From positions 310,001 to 374,000 of the forward strand of contig NZ_WNKY01000001.1 of assembly GCF_009720825.1 (NCBI RefSeq): 64,000 bases of DNA. The letters run 5' to 3'. Of the stretch, positions 1 through 8,753 are shown piece after piece. The notes below the pieces were generated by a model. The model searched no databases, was not told where the DNA came from, and saw only the letters and a list, made by a program, of their open reading frames with translations. Numbering within the stretch: position 1 is the first letter of the stretch; the number at the start of each line of letters is the position of its first letter. The translations under genes were made by a program, and so were the position numbers. The stretch comes from Duganella radicis (GTDB lineage Bacteria > Pseudomonadota > Gammaproteobacteria > Burkholderiales > Burkholderiaceae_D).

Positions 1-51
1 CCATCGCGGTAAAGCGCTGCACCTGTCGATACCGCTGCATCACCGGGACGA

Positions 52-1710
52 CTAGCGGGGGCGGGCCAGGAAGGCGTGGATCTGCGATACCACCGCCGCG
101 CCTTCGCCCACCGCAGCCGCTACCCGCTTGGTGGAATTGGCGCGCACGTCGCCGATGGCAAACACGCCTGGCACGCTGGTCTCCAGTGCCGCCCGCGCGG
201 CTGGCGCTCCGGGAACGTCGTAACCTGTCAGGATAAAGCCTTTATCGTCGACCTGCACACCGCAGTCGCCCAGCCAGCCGGTGTTCGGATCTGCGCCGAT
301 GAACAGGAACACCCGGCAAATGTCATAGTCTTTTTCCAGCATGCCGCGGTTGTCGCGCACACGCACTTGCTGCAAGCCTTCCTCGTCCGAGCCTTCCAGC
401 GCGATGATTTCGGATTCCACATGCAATTCGATATTCGGCGTCGCCTCAATGCGCTCGATCAGATAGCTGGACATGGTGGAGGCCAGGCTGTCCTTGCGGA
501 TCAGGATATGCACCTTGGCCGCGTGGGCGGACAGATACACCGCCGCCTGTCCGGCGGAATTGCCGCCGCCGACCAATATCACTTCCTCGCTCGAACAAAG
601 TCCGGCCTCCAGCGGCGAAGCCCAGTAGTACACGCCTTTGCCTTCAAATTGCTTGAGATTGGCGAGCGAAGGACGGCGATAGCGCGCGCCGCAGGACAGT
701 ACGATGCTGCGCCCTTGCAGGTGCGTCAGGCTGCCGCACATTTCCACCTGTAGCGGATAAGTGTCGCACAGCAGGCGCCCGGCCGGCGCCGGAATCGCCA
801 TCTTGACGCCAAATTTTTGCGACTGCACGAACGCGCGGCCGGCCAGCGCGCCACCCGATATGCCGGTCGGGAATCCGAGGTAGTTTTCGATGCGCGCACT
901 GGCAGCGGCTTGGCCGCCATAGGCACGCGTTTCCAGTACCAGCACCGACAAGCCTTCCGATGCCGCATATACCGCGGTCGCCAGACCGGCAGGGCCGGCG
1001 CCGACCACGATCACGTCCCATATATCGTCCGGGCTGAGTTCCGGCAAGGTGCCAAGGCAGCGGCCCAGATCGACCACGGAAGGATTTTTCTTGACGTCGC
1101 CGTTGGGACACACTGCCAGCGGCCAGTCCCCGGGTTGTGGTTGATAGTGTTCGCATAGTGCGCGCGCCTGTTCGTCACCGCGCGGATCGAGCACCCGGTG
1201 CGGCAAGCCGTTGCTGGACAACCAGCCCTGCAAGGCGTGCATGCGCGGATGGCCCGGCGTGGCCACCAGTACCAGGCCGCCGTCCTTGCTCTCGATCTGC
1301 TCCACACGGCGCAGGATGAAGGCGCGGACGATGCGTTCGCCCAGCTCCGCCTCGGCGACGATCAGCGCGCGCAGTGATTCCACGCTCAGCAACAGTGCTT
1401 CGACCTCACCGATGGCGTGGCCGTTGACCAGCGTCGGTGCGCCGGCCAGTTGGCTGATTTCGCCGGCAAATTCCCCGGGACCATGTTCGGTGATGATGGA
1501 AGTATTCCCCAAGCCGTCGTAACGGCTGATGCAAATACCGCCTTTCAGCACCACATACATGCCGAAGTAGGTCAGCCCTGCCTCGAACAGGCGTTCACCG
1601 TCCTTGAAATGTACCAGTGCGCCGAAGCGCTGGATGCGTTTGATTTCTGCGGACGTCAGCTTGGGCAGCGCCTGGGCGGTGCGGGTCTTGAAGGTGTCGT
1701 AGATGGCCAT
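52..1710 (-). CDS. cNMP-binding domain / FAD-dependent thioredoxin-reductase-like oxidoreductase
   Basis: 552 aa from the ATG at 1710; a longer frame exists upstream but it runs into the rhamnulokinase gene, and the protein proper begins MAIYDTF. Residues ~20-135 look like a CRP-type cyclic-nucleotide-binding domain (GEFAGEISQLAG around 79-90). Residues ~230-552 are a two-dinucleotide-fold reductase: FAD motif GAGPAG at 237-242, NAD(P)H motif GGGNSAG at 381-387, and the C-terminal FAD contact GVFAIGDVR at 515-523. The CxxC redox pair of true thioredoxin reductases is absent: the corresponding stretch reads YYWASPLEAGLC (361-372). It therefore probably does not reduce thioredoxin by the classical route. 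Cytosolic, no signal peptide. Role unknown; ligand sensing by the N-terminal domain coupled to an NAD(P)H oxidoreductase is inference. Confidence 0.85.
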   Translation of the reverse strand: MAIYDTFKTRTAQALPKLTSAEIKRIQRFGALVHFKDGERLFEAGLTYFGMYVVLKGGICISRYDGLGNTSIITEHGPGEFAGEISQLAGAPTLVNGHAIGEVEALLLSVESLRALIVAEAELGERIVRAFILRRVEQIESKDGGLVLVATPGHPRMHALQGWLSSNGLPHRVLDPRGDEQARALCEHYQPQPGDWPLAVCPNGDVKKNPSVVDLGRCLGTLPELSPDDIWDVIVVGAGPAGLATAVYAASEGLSVLVLETRAYGGQAAASARIENYLGFPTGISGGALAGRAFVQSQKFGVKMAIPAPAGRLLCDTYPLQVEMCGSLTHLQGRSIVLSCGARYRRPSLANLKQFEGKGVYYWASPLEAGLCSSEEVILVGGGNSAGQAAVYLSAHAAKVHILIRKDSLASTMSSYLIERIEATPNIELHVESEIIALEGSDEEGLQQVRVRDNRGMLEKDYDICRVFLFIGADPNTGWLGDCGVQVDDKGFILTGYDVPGAPAARAALETSVPGVFAIGDVRANSTKRVAAAVGEGAAVVSQIHAFLARPR

Positions 1711-1751
1711 GCGCCATAGTCTAGCGCGATTTTTTCTCCGTTCGCCAGATT

Positions 1752-3113
1752 CTAAAGTAAGACGTTTAGCCAGCGTTGTTTGTATTCCTCCCATCCCGCC
1801 AGCATCAGCGCCTGGGCGACATGTTTGCTGGTGGACGGCGAGCGGCCCCAGTGATGCAGCATCCAGCCGCCGCATGCGGTGCCGCTGCTGTCGTCTGTGT
1901 TGTACACGGTTTGTTGTGGGCGCAATGCGGCCAGCAAAGGTCCGAACCACTGGTTACCGGTGAAACTGCCCTCGATGGCGATGTCCGCGCCATCGGCGTT
2001 GACGCCCAGCGCATCGAGGCAGTAGTCGCTCATCAGCACGCAGTACAGCGTGGCCAGGGCGTAACGCTGCTTGCTGTTGGCCGGCAGTGGCCCGTCGATG
2101 CTGCCGGTGCGTGCGGCAAACGGACCGCTGGCGCCGGCAAAGCTGGGCAGCGCCATGGTGGCTTGCCCGATCAGGGTTTGCAGATCGGCGATGCCGCATG
2201 GTTCGGCGTCGCTGCCCGCCAGCTCGGCGAATTCGCGCCCGCCCATGAAACGCATGCAAGGCACCGCCTCGCCGAAGGCATTGCTGTTGGCGAGCATGTC
2301 GGATTGTTCGCGCAAGCCATCCAGCGGCATGCCGGGGGCGGCGGCGATCACCCAGGTGCCGGTGGAGAGCACGGCGGGCTGCGGCGTCGCGGTCAGGTGG
2401 CGCAGCAGCGAGGCGTTGCTGTCATGGATACCGCAGATGATGCGGCAGCCGGCCGGCAATCCGGTACGCAGCGCCAGCTCCGGCTTGATGGTGTGCAGCG
2501 GTGTCCACGCAGGCCGCAGCGATGGGAACAGCCGGTTCCAGCCCATGCGTTCCACCAGCGACGAATACTGTTTGCGCGCCGGCTGCCACAAATCGGTATG
2601 ACAGCCCAGCGAGGTGACTTCGCTGGCTGCCACGCCGCACAGCCGCCAGGCCCAGTACTGCGGATACATCAGGATGTGGCGCGCGCGGCGGAACTGCTTG
2701 GGGAAGGCTTGCGATTGCCACACCAATTGGCGGCCAAGGTTCAAGCCCGCCGGCAGCATCGGTGAATGGGTGGCGGAATAGGGCGGACGCTCCACTGCGT
2801 AATGTGCCTGCTGCGATACCGGCAGCGCGTATTCGTAGTCCAACACCGGCAGTACCAGACCTTCGTCATCCACCAAGGCGGCGGTGGCGCCATGCGTGAC
2901 GGGGACGATGGCGCTGACTTGCGCTTGCCGTGCGAAAGCGCGCATCCCCTCCAGCATCCATTCCCAGATGCGCTCCGTGTCGTGGTGAGGATACAACCCT
3001 TCGCGCACGATGGTATTGGGACTGCGTTGCTCGGCCAGCACCGCGCCGGCGTCGTCGAGCAGCACCAGCTTGGCATTGGTCTTGCCGATATCGAGAATGA
3101 TGGTGGCGCTCAT
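1752..3113 (-). CDS. rhaK: Rhamnulokinase, FGGY family (RhaK)
   Basis: 453 aa. Phosphorylates L-rhamnulose to L-rhamnulose 1-phosphate with ATP in the cytosol. The N-terminus MSATIILDIGKTNAKLVLLD is the phosphate-binding start of FGGY sugar kinases, and the C-terminal ATPase half has the conserved glycines (for example IEGSFTGNQWFGP). The start ATG overlaps the stop of the upstream permease gene by 4 bp (ATGA), so it is translationally coupled as the last gene of the transporter operon. In Rhizobium leguminosarum a kinase of this kind is encoded with the RhaSTPQ importer and is needed for uptake; the same placement here supports the rhamnulokinase assignment over fuculokinase or xylulokinase, which sequence alone would not fully exclude. 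Confidence 0.88.
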   Translation of the reverse strand: MSATIILDIGKTNAKLVLLDDAGAVLAEQRSPNTIVREGLYPHHDTERIWEWMLEGMRAFARQAQVSAIVPVTHGATAALVDDEGLVLPVLDYEYALPVSQQAHYAVERPPYSATHSPMLPAGLNLGRQLVWQSQAFPKQFRRARHILMYPQYWAWRLCGVAASEVTSLGCHTDLWQPARKQYSSLVERMGWNRLFPSLRPAWTPLHTIKPELALRTGLPAGCRIICGIHDSNASLLRHLTATPQPAVLSTGTWVIAAAPGMPLDGLREQSDMLANSNAFGEAVPCMRFMGGREFAELAGSDAEPCGIADLQTLIGQATMALPSFAGASGPFAARTGSIDGPLPANSKQRYALATLYCVLMSDYCLDALGVNADGADIAIEGSFTGNQWFGPLLAALRPQQTVYNTDDSSGTACGGWMLHHWGRSPSTSKHVAQALMLAGWEEYKQRWLNVLL

Positions 3114-4108
3114 TTCTTCCGTCCGCGCAGCAGTCGTGGCAGGGCGATGGTCGCCAGCAGCAAGATGCCGATCACGATGGTCATGTAGATGCCGGGGATA
3201 TTCGCCAGCGACAGACCATAAGTCACGGTGCCCAGCGTGAGCACGGCCAGCATCACGCCGGCGATGGTGCCCGCGCCACCGGCGATGCTGACGCCACCGA
3301 GAATGACCATGGTGATGATTTCCAGCTCCCAGCCCATGGCGATGTTGGGTCGGGTGCTGCCGATGCGCCCCGTCAGCAGGTAGCCCGCCAGGCCGGCCAT
3401 GGCACCGGTCAGCATGAACAGGGCGAGGCGGTAGCGGTCCACGGCGATGCCGGAGAAGCGCGCGGCAACCGGGTTGTTACCGATGGCGTAGATGCGGCGT
3501 CCCCAGCTCGTTGCATGCAGCATCACCGCGAACAAGGCGGCGAATGCCAGCAGGATGATAAATTCGCGCGGGATGGTGTCGAAGAAGTAGCCCTGGCCCC
3601 AGTCGGCCATCAATTGCGGATAGCCGGTGTAGGCTTTATCGCCCAGCACCACGCTGGCCAGTCCGCGGAACAGCGAAACGGTGCCGATGGTGACGACGAT
3701 GGACGGCAATCCAAAGCGCGTGACCATCACGCCGTTCAGCAAGCCACAGGCGGTGCCGGTGGCAAGCGCGATCGGCAGCAACGCTTCCGGCGGTGCGCCG
3801 TTGGCATTGGCCCAGCCCATGGCGACCGAGGCCAGCGCCAGGATGCCGGAGACGGAGATGTCGATTTCGCGGCAGATGATCAGCAATGCCATCGGCAGCG
3901 CGATCAATGCCTTCTCGCTGAAGTTGAAGGTGCCGTCCGCAAGGTTATCCAGATCGAGGAAGTTGGGCAGCAGTATGCCGTTCGCCACAAAGGCCGCCAG
4001 TAGCAGGAAGGCCAGCAGGCTTTCGCGGCGTCCCAGCGCGGTGCGGATGCGGAAGCCGGGACGATCGGCGATGATGTAGCGCGAGCCGCTATGCGCCATG
4101 GTGTTCAT
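3110..4108 (-). CDS. rhaQ: L-rhamnose ABC transporter permease (RhaQ type)
   Basis: 332 aa, strongly hydrophobic with roughly ten membrane segments; belongs to the BPD_transp_2 permease family used by sugar importers such as ribose and rhamnose systems. The family signature GGVSIAGGAGTIAGV lies in the last third. One of two permeases here, presumably forming a heterodimer in the inner membrane with the product of the next gene upstream. Start and stop overlap both neighbours by 4 bp, showing tight coupling. Two in-frame Met codons lie at the N-terminus (MNTMAHSG); the first gives the 4-bp overlap and is chosen. Which of the two permeases is called P or Q follows the rhizobial gene order and is not decided by sequence. 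Confidence 0.87.
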   Translation of the reverse strand: MNTMAHSGSRYIIADRPGFRIRTALGRRESLLAFLLLAAFVANGILLPNFLDLDNLADGTFNFSEKALIALPMALLIICREIDISVSGILALASVAMGWANANGAPPEALLPIALATGTACGLLNGVMVTRFGLPSIVVTIGTVSLFRGLASVVLGDKAYTGYPQLMADWGQGYFFDTIPREFIILLAFAALFAVMLHATSWGRRIYAIGNNPVAARFSGIAVDRYRLALFMLTGAMAGLAGYLLTGRIGSTRPNIAMGWELEIITMVILGGVSIAGGAGTIAGVMLAVLTLGTVTYGLSLANIPGIYMTIVIGILLLATIALPRLLRGRKK

Positions 4109-5094
4109 GCTGCACTCCTTCCATGCAGCGGCAGGATTTGCCGGCCGCCTTGTTTGCCGTTGCGGGCGTTGATCAGCACCGCGGTCAGGATCACGATGCC
4201 GGTCAGCGCGCTTTGCCAGAACGGCGATACTTTCACCACCGGCAGCGCGTTACCGATCACGGCGAGGAACAAGCCGCCCAGCACCGCGCCAGCCACGCTG
4301 CCGCAACCGCCGGCGATGCTGATGCCACCGATGACGCAGGCCGCGATCACGGTGAATTCGAAGCCGTAGGCGATTTCGGTGTAGGCCACGGCGTAGCGTG
4401 CCACCCACAGGTAGCCGCACAAGCCGGCCATGGCGCCCGACAGGCCGTAAGTCCACATCAGCCGTTTCGCAATCGGAATGCCGACGTAGCGCGCCGACGA
4501 TGGCTGGTTGCCGATGGCGTACAGGTCGCGGCCAAAGCGGCTATAACGCGCCACGTACCATGCCGCCAGCACGGTCAACGCCGCGATCCACACCAGGTGC
4601 GTGATGCCCAGCAGCCGCGCCAGCGGGAATGCGATGAAGTCGGCCGGCATCTGGTGCGAGGACACCCACGCACCGCCGGACAGCACAAACACCATGCCGC
4701 GATACACGCTCATGGTGCCCAGCGTGACGACGATGGGCGGCAGATCGAGGTAGCCAATCAGGTAGCCGTTGACCAGGCCAAGCAGCAAGCCGATAGCCAG
4801 CGCCGCCAGAACCACCAGCACCAGCGGCAGCTCGGGGAAGCGCGCCGCAAGCAGGGCGGACATCATGCCCGATAGCGCCAGCGTGGAAGCCATCGACAAA
4901 TCCACGCCACGCGTGACGATGACCAGCATTTGCGCCAGCGCCAGCATGATGAGCAACGTGCTGTCGGTCAGCAGGTTGGCCAGGCTGCCCGGCGTGATGA
5001 ACACCGGGGCGCGTGCGCCCACCAGCACAATCAGCGCCACGATGCACAGCGCCAGCTGGGTTTCACGCATTTTCAACAGTGCCTTCATGCGCAT
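4105..5094 (-). CDS. rhaP: L-rhamnose ABC transporter permease (RhaP type)
   Basis: 329 aa membrane protein of the BPD_transp_2 family, with about ten hydrophobic segments and the family signature GGISIAGGCGSVAGAVLGG near the C-terminus. It is homologous along its length to the neighbouring permease and would pair with it to form the membrane channel. The gene overlaps the ATPase gene by 10 bp upstream and the second permease gene by 4 bp downstream. Substrate assignment comes from the locus (rhamnose kinase, isomerase, aldolase) and not from the permease itself. Confidence 0.87.
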   Translation of the reverse strand: MRMKALLKMRETQLALCIVALIVLVGARAPVFITPGSLANLLTDSTLLIMLALAQMLVIVTRGVDLSMASTLALSGMMSALLAARFPELPLVLVVLAALAIGLLLGLVNGYLIGYLDLPPIVVTLGTMSVYRGMVFVLSGGAWVSSHQMPADFIAFPLARLLGITHLVWIAALTVLAAWYVARYSRFGRDLYAIGNQPSSARYVGIPIAKRLMWTYGLSGAMAGLCGYLWVARYAVAYTEIAYGFEFTVIAACVIGGISIAGGCGSVAGAVLGGLFLAVIGNALPVVKVSPFWQSALTGIVILTAVLINARNGKQGGRQILPLHGRSAA

Positions 5095-6602
5095 TCCTCC
5101 ACAGGCAGCGCGCAGCTGGAAGCTGCGGCCACAATCATTTCCGGCGTTGCCGCGCCGCGCAGGTATTCGCTCTCAATCCGGCCCTGATGCATGACGATGA
5201 TGCGGTCCGCAAGGCCCATCACTTCCGGCAGCTCGGACGACACCAGGATCACCGACAGACCCTTGGCTACCAGCTCGCTGATAAAGCGGTGCACCGCGGC
5301 CTTGGAGCCGATGTCGATGCCTTTGGTCGGCTCGTCGAGAATAATCACTTTGGGATCGGTCGCCAGCCATTTGCCCAGCACGACCTTCTGCTGATTGCCA
5401 CCGGAAAGCTCGGAGACGTTCTGCGTCAGGTGTGCCGCTTTCAATTCCAGCTGTTCGGCGTAGTGGCGCGCAATGGCCGTCTCCTGTGCGCGCCGTCCGC
5501 GCAGGAAGAAGCCGACCCGTGACAGGATCGGCAGTGTGATGTTGTGCAGGATCGGCAGCGTCAAATGGGCGCCCTGGTGCTGGCGGTCTTCCGGCACGTA
5601 GGCGATGCCGTGCGCGATGGCATCGGCAGCCGAGCCGATGGCGGCGGGCTTGCCATTGATGCTCACCGAGCCGCGCACGCCGGGCGTGAGGCCAAACAGG
5701 GCTTGCATCACTTCGGAGCGGCCGGCGCCGACCAAACCGTAAAAGCCCAGTATCTCGCCTTGGCGCAGCGAGAAGCTGACGTCGTCAAATTCGGTGGGGT
5801 GGCTGAGGTTACGCACTTCCAGCACGACTTCGCCGGGCGTGACGTCGGCCTTGGGATAGGCTTCCTTGACCGAACGGCCAACCATCAGCGCCACCAGTTC
5901 CGGCTCCGTGATATCGGCCAGCGCGCCCTCGGCGATGAACTGGCCGTCGCGCAGCACGGTGTAGCGGTCCGCCACAGTGAAAATCTCGTCAAACTTGTGC
6001 GAGATGAAAATCACCGCCGTGCCGGCGGCACGCAACTGGCCGATGATGCGGTACAGCTCCTGAATCTCGCGTTGCGACAGCGAGGCGGTTGGCTCGTCGA
6101 GGATGACGACGCGCGCATCCTGCGACAGGGCGCGCGCAATCTCCACAAAATGGCGCTGCGCCACGCTCAGATCCTTCACCCGGGCGCGTACAGGCAGCGA
6201 TACTTCCAGCCGGGCGAACAGCTTTTCCGCCTCGGCTTCAATCAGCTTCCAGTCAATGCGCGCGCCACGTACTGGCTGGCGGCCGACGTAGATATTCTCC
6301 GCCACAGTCAACTCGTCAAACATTACGGTTTCCTGATGCACGGCCGTGATCCCGGCCCGCATGGCGTCCTGCGCGTTGGCGAAAGCCACCGGCTGGCCTG
6401 CCAGCGTGATGCTGCCTTCGTCCGGTTGATAAATGCCAGTCAGCGTTTTCACCAGCGTGGATTTGCCTGCGCCGTTCTCGCCGATCAGCGCCATCACTTC
6501 GCCGGCGCGCACCGTCAGCGCAACCTGATTAAGCGCGACGATGCCCGCAAAACGCTTGCATATTCCGGTCAGTTGCAGGACCGGGCTTGTATTGGAGGTC
6601 AT
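5085..6602 (-). CDS. rhaT: L-rhamnose ABC transporter ATPase, double nucleotide-binding domain (RhaT)
   Basis: 505 aa cytoplasmic ATPase that powers sugar import; it has two tandem ABC domains, as in RbsA/XylG/RhaT. The first domain has Walker A GENGAGKST at 41-49, signature LSVAQRHFVEI and Walker B VVILDEPTASL. The second has a degenerate Walker A (YGLVGAGRSEVM), an intact signature LSGGNQQKVVLGKW and Walker B VIILDEPTKGID. Degeneration of one site is usual for this family. The ATG lies 12 bp after the binding-protein gene stop and follows a GGAGGT ribosome-binding site. It sits third in the operon rhaR-S-T-P-Q-K. Confidence 0.9.
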   Translation of the reverse strand: MTSNTSPVLQLTGICKRFAGIVALNQVALTVRAGEVMALIGENGAGKSTLVKTLTGIYQPDEGSITLAGQPVAFANAQDAMRAGITAVHQETVMFDELTVAENIYVGRQPVRGARIDWKLIEAEAEKLFARLEVSLPVRARVKDLSVAQRHFVEIARALSQDARVVILDEPTASLSQREIQELYRIIGQLRAAGTAVIFISHKFDEIFTVADRYTVLRDGQFIAEGALADITEPELVALMVGRSVKEAYPKADVTPGEVVLEVRNLSHPTEFDDVSFSLRQGEILGFYGLVGAGRSEVMQALFGLTPGVRGSVSINGKPAAIGSAADAIAHGIAYVPEDRQHQGAHLTLPILHNITLPILSRVGFFLRGRRAQETAIARHYAEQLELKAAHLTQNVSELSGGNQQKVVLGKWLATDPKVIILDEPTKGIDIGSKAAVHRFISELVAKGLSVILVSSELPEVMGLADRIIVMHQGRIESEYLRGAATPEMIVAAASSCALPVEECA

Positions 6603-6614
6603 AAAAAGCCCGGC

Positions 6615-7622
6615 TCAGAAGATCTTGGAGAATTTATCGACGTTGCTCTTGTCGTAGGTGAATGGCGGCGCCATTGAACCCTCGCCATTGGCATCGATGG
6701 CGATGCTGCCCATCCGGCCTGCGGAGATGCTGCCGCCCGGGCGCGCCGTCGGTTGCTTCTGCACGAAGTCATATGCCGCATAGGTCGCCGCATAGCCAAG
6801 ATCGATCGGATTCCAGATCGCGAACTCGCGTACCGCGCCGCTCTTCACGTGACCCGCCATCTCCGACGGCAGCCCCAGTCCGGTGACGAACACCTTGCCC
6901 ACCAAATGCTCATCCACCACGGCCTTGCTGGCGGCGTTGATGCCCACCGTGGTGGGCGAAATGATCACCTTCAGATGCGGGTTGCTGCGCAACAGGCCTA
7001 TCGCTTCGCGGTAGCTCTTGTCCGACTGGTCGTCGCCGTAGACCGTAGCCACCAGTTTCAGTTTGGCGTACTCCGGCTTCTCCAGCGTTTTCTTCATCAC
7101 GCCGATCCAGATATTCTGGTTGGTGGCTTGCGCCGATGCGGACAGGATGGCGATTTCGCCTGCGCCGCCGGCCGCGTCAGCCGCCATCTGAATCTGCTTC
7201 TCGCCGATCAGCTCCGCGTTGGAAGGATTCAGCTGCATCAAACGGCCTTCCGGCGCCAGCCCGCTGTCGAAGGAAATCACCTTGATGCCGCGCGCCATGG
7301 CTTTCTTCGTGATCGGCACCAGCGCATTCGGGTCGTTGGCCGAGATGACGATGGCGTTGACCTTTTGGCTGATCAGCGAATTGATGATCTCAATCTGGCC
7401 TTCGGCGCTGGGCGTGGTGGGGCCGGTGTAGATGATCTCCACATTCTTCAATTCCTTGGCGGCGTCGTTGGCGCCGGTGTGGGCGGCGTCGAAGAAGCCG
7501 TTGCCGAGGTTTTTCACCACCATGGCGATGCGGATGTGGTCAGGCGCTTTCTCTTTGCAGCCCGCGATGGCCGTAAGCAGGCCGGCGGCAACGGCCGCCA
7601 ATACGATCTTCCTGAGCTTCAA
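6615..7622 (-). CDS. rhaS: L-rhamnose ABC transporter substrate-binding lipoprotein (RhaS)
   Basis: 335 aa periplasmic sugar-binding protein of the Peripla_BP_4 (ribose/autoinducer-2-like) family. The N-terminus ends in a lipobox (TAIAGC, Cys22), so it is expected to be lipid-anchored at the inner membrane's outer face. The start is a TTG that overlaps the regulator stop codon in the string TTGA, preceded by GGAGG seven bases upstream; no ATG fits as well. Motifs such as VISANDPNALVPITKKAM are typical of the family's hinge region. It delivers sugar to the two permeases encoded downstream. Confidence 0.88.
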   Translation of the reverse strand: MKLRKIVLAAVAAGLLTAIAGCKEKAPDHIRIAMVVKNLGNGFFDAAHTGANDAAKELKNVEIIYTGPTTPSAEGQIEIINSLISQKVNAIVISANDPNALVPITKKAMARGIKVISFDSGLAPEGRLMQLNPSNAELIGEKQIQMAADAAGGAGEIAILSASAQATNQNIWIGVMKKTLEKPEYAKLKLVATVYGDDQSDKSYREAIGLLRSNPHLKVIISPTTVGINAASKAVVDEHLVGKVFVTGLGLPSEMAGHVKSGAVREFAIWNPIDLGYAATYAAYDFVQKQPTARPGGSISAGRMGSIAIDANGEGSMAPPFTYDKSNVDKFSKIF

Positions 7623-8485
7623 TGTGTCGCCTCCGGCTGGAACATGCCCACGGCTTCATAGCCATACGGTGCGTTGAAGGCCGACGGCGCCATTTGCACC
7701 GGCAGCGCTTCGCGCTCCACAGTCACCACGCGCACGCCGGATTGTTCCAGCAGCTGCACGGCCGAATCGGATGCTTCGGTGTCGGTGATCACGGTCGAAA
7801 CGCGGTTCAAGCCGCACAGGATCAGGCCCGCCTTCTTGGCGAACTTGGAACTGTCGGCCAGCACGATCAATTCCTCGGCTTGCGAGATCAGGCGCTTCTC
7901 GGCCTGGATCAACAGCGGGTCGGCCTCCATCAGGCCAAGCAGCGACAGGCCGTAGACGCTCATGAACATCTTGGCGGCGTAGTGATGCTGGGTGATGTCG
8001 TTGTCGAAGGGGCTGAGGATGACGTTCTGCTCGCGGTACACCTTTCCGCCGGGGACGATGATCTCGTTCTCGCTGGAGACCAGCAGGCGCTCGGCCATCA
8101 GGAAGGAGTTGGTGAGGATCTTGAGGTGATGGTCGGTCAGGAATTCGGCCATCATGAAGGTGGTGGTGCCGCCGTTGATGATGATGGTTTCACCCTCGTT
8201 GCACATGCCTGCCGCGTAGCGGGCGATGGCGCGTTTGTGCTCGGCGCGGCACTGGATATTGTTCTGGAAGGTTTCGCTGGTGAGCGTGAAGCCGCGCTTT
8301 TTCTGCTCAAGATTGGCGGCGCCGCCGCGCGTCCGGGTGAGCAGGCTGCGGGCGGCCAGCCAGCTGATATCGCGCCGCACGGTGGCGGGCGAAGCGTTCA
8401 GCCAATCGACCAGTTGCGGCACACTGGCCGTATTATGTTCGGCAAGCAGTTTCAGCAAACGCTTGCGACGCTTGTGATTTACCAT
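7619..8485 (-). CDS. rhaR: DeoR-family transcriptional regulator of the rhamnose locus (RhaR)
   Basis: 288 aa. An N-terminal DeoR helix-turn-helix (residues ~5-57, with VPQLVDWLNASPATVRRDIS) is followed by a DeoRC sugar-phosphate-sensing domain carrying the IIINGGTTT phosphate-binding motif. In the rhizobial locus the DeoR protein is the negative regulator; here it is first gene of the importer operon and divergent from rhaD, so it likely controls both directions and itself. The ATG at 8485 follows GGAGA. DNA binding at the dyads in 8577-8685 is inference. Confidence 0.87.
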   Translation of the reverse strand: MVNHKRRKRLLKLLAEHNTASVPQLVDWLNASPATVRRDISWLAARSLLTRTRGGAANLEQKKRGFTLTSETFQNNIQCRAEHKRAIARYAAGMCNEGETIIINGGTTTFMMAEFLTDHHLKILTNSFLMAERLLVSSENEIIVPGGKVYREQNVILSPFDNDITQHHYAAKMFMSVYGLSLLGLMEADPLLIQAEKRLISQAEELIVLADSSKFAKKAGLILCGLNRVSTVITDTEASDSAVQLLEQSGVRVVTVEREALPVQMAPSAFNAPYGYEAVGMFQPEATH

Positions 8486-8576
8486 TTAAGTCTCCTTTTA
8501 TTCTGGGCTACTACCGCCATTGCTGCGGTGTGCCCGTTTATTAGTGACAAAGGCTAAACACTTCCAAATCGCTCGT

Positions 8577-8605
8577 CAATCACTGATCGATCAATTCGGT
8601 GATTG
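8577..8605. promoter_or_regulatory. Candidate operator: nested inverted repeat
   Basis: CAATCAC (8577-8583) and GTGATTG (8599-8605) form a perfect 7-bp inverted repeat. Between them lies the perfect 10-bp palindrome TGATCGATCA (8584-8593). Such dyads are typical of a dimeric or tetrameric repressor site; RhaR is the obvious candidate, but binding is not shown. Confidence 0.5.
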
Positions 8606-8638
8606 TTTCGATGAGCGTTTTCATTTTTGAACACAATC

Positions 8639-8685
8639 TGATCATCGGCTTGATTATTTGATTCTTGCTCATCATCTTGATTGCT
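8639..8685. promoter_or_regulatory. Candidate operator: imperfect direct repeats with 27-bp period
   Basis: Two 20-bp units (8639-8658 and 8666-8685) share the form TGnTCATCnnCTTGATTnnT, 15 of 20 positions identical. A 27-bp start-to-start spacing puts them about two and a half helical turns apart. They lie 70-115 bp upstream of the rhaD start and could be regulator half-sites. Confidence 0.4.
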
Positions 8686-8753
8686 TCTGCATTGACACCC
8701 TTGGCGCGCCGGTTTCTACTGAACAGAGTAAAACACAACTACGGAGACCAGCA

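Larger units (their letters stand above)
8486..8753. promoter_or_regulatory. Divergent control region between rhaR and rhaD
   Basis: 268 bp, clearly more AT-rich than its flanks and without a coding frame that resembles a protein. It separates two divergent operons and holds several dyads and near-direct repeats, listed separately. The ribosome-binding site of rhaD (GGAGA, 8743-8747) and that of rhaR (TCTCC on the plus strand, 8491-8495) mark its ends. Confidence 0.8.

Noticed and set aside
1..51. A possible start of a leftward gene (ATG at 40, reading MQRYRQVQRF)
   Set aside because: Only 13 codons are visible before the window edge and no protein family can be recognised.
5085..6602. Degenerate second Walker A in the rhamnose ATPase as possible damage
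   Set aside because: Degeneration of the second site is normal for RbsA/XylG-type double ATPases.
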